DNA from: an uncultured Bacteroidales bacterium
Lineage (GTDB): Bacteria > Bacteroidota > Bacteroidia > Bacteroidales > Lentimicrobiaceae
DNA length: 5,716 nucleotides
Reading direction: 5' to 3'
NCBI GenBank assembly: GCA_937864935.1
Contig: CALMDN010000215.1
Coordinates: 1-5,716, forward strand
The notes below the pieces were generated by a model. That model ran no database searches. It saw only the letters and a list, made by a program, of their open reading frames with translations, and was not told where the DNA came from. This document shows positions 5,299 through 5,716 of this stretch, one piece after another (the first letter of the stretch is position 1; each line of letters opens with the position of its first letter). Made by a program: the position numbers and the translations under genes.

Positions 5299-5716
5299 GT
5301 GAAAACTCTCCGGAAATACCACAAATGGCCTTCGCTCATCATCGGGGCTTTTCTCATCCTGTTTGCCTTATCGGGCATAGTGCTCAACCACAGGAACCTG
5401 TTTTCAGGAACCGATGTTCCGCGCAGCCTGCTGCCTCCTGCCTACCGGTATCACAACTGGAACCTGGCGGCTGTAAAAGGCAATATCGAGTTCGGTGCAG
5501 ATAGTGTACTTGTTTACGGAAATGCCGGAATCTGGCTCACTGACTCCGCATTCAGCAGTTTCTCCTGTTTCAATACCGGCATTGACGATGGCATCGACAA
5601 CAGGAAGATATTTACACTCCTGAAGACTGACAATGGACAGCTGTACGCAGGATCCCTTAACGGGATGTTGAAATATGATGCCTCTGCAAGATACTGGAAA
5701 AGAATCACACTGCCGG
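5299..5716 (+). CDS. PepSY-type membrane protein with propeller-like ectodomain (3' partial)
   Basis: The frame is open from GTG at 5299 to the window end (139 residues visible). A TGA stop at 5293-5295 lies just upstream in frame, and no better start exists before the membrane helix, so GTG is the likely start. Residues 5-32 (RKYHKWPSLIIGAFLILFAL, then SGIVLNHR) are a basic N-terminus followed by one transmembrane helix ending in the SGIxLNHR signature of PepSY-associated helices. After it, PRSLLPPAYRYHNWN leads into repeats such as SVLVYGNAGIWLTD and KTDNGQLYAGSLNGMLKYD, which resemble two-component-regulator or sensor propeller blades. The visible part should face the periplasm. I recall longer Bacteroidota proteins with this start that end in further PepSY helices, but the C-terminus is outside the window. 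A link to iron or redox chemistry is only suggested by the PepSY family. It lies 102 nt after the cupin, beyond a hairpin, so it may be a separate unit. Confidence 0.75.
   Translation, partial: MKTLRKYHKWPSLIIGAFLILFALSGIVLNHRNLFSGTDVPRSLLPPAYRYHNWNLAAVKGNIEFGADSVLVYGNAGIWLTDSAFSSFSCFNTGIDDGIDNRKIFTLLKTDNGQLYAGSLNGMLKYDASARYWKRITLP

Overview
The window reads as a piece of a Bacteroidota chromosome, probably an anaerobic or facultative member related to Bacteroidales. Four things point that way: the style of the partial porin, the PepSY-type membrane protein with a propeller-like start, the near absence of Shine-Dalgarno sequences, and the close match of the hemerythrin/PAS protein to the DUF438 type I know from anaerobes. 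This placement is inference. All genes lie on the + strand, and I see no mobile element, CRISPR array, tRNA or rRNA.

Layout: (1) 1-1166, the 3' end of an outer-membrane beta-barrel protein of alginate-export-porin type, whose start lies outside the window. (2) 1167-1350, a 184-bp gap with a hairpin just after the porin and a perfect 12-bp inverted repeat 72 bp before the next gene. (3) 1351-3012, hcp, a complete hybrid-cluster protein with every expected cluster ligand present. (4) 3013-3093, a short gap holding a GC-rich hairpin. (5) 3094-4326, a DUF438 + hemerythrin-like + PAS protein. (6) 4338-4856, a DUF1858 + DUF2249 protein. (7) 4867-5196, a small single-domain cupin. (8) 5197-5298, a gap with a long hairpin, probably the operon end. 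(9) 5299-5716, the start of a single-pass membrane protein with a PepSY-type helix and a propeller-like ectodomain, cut by the window end.

The four genes from hcp to the cupin are closely spaced (81, 11 and 10 nt) and look like one transcription unit. Hcp is known as an NO reductase / protein S-nitrosylase (older name hydroxylamine reductase). A diiron-type hemerythrin/PAS protein and a DUF1858/DUF2249 protein, the latter related to the N-terminal part of iron-sulfur repair proteins (ScdA/Ric), fit a nitrosative-stress or NO-sensing role. The least explained parts are the three accessory proteins and the inverted repeat before hcp. No regulator gene and no Hcr-type reductase are in the window.
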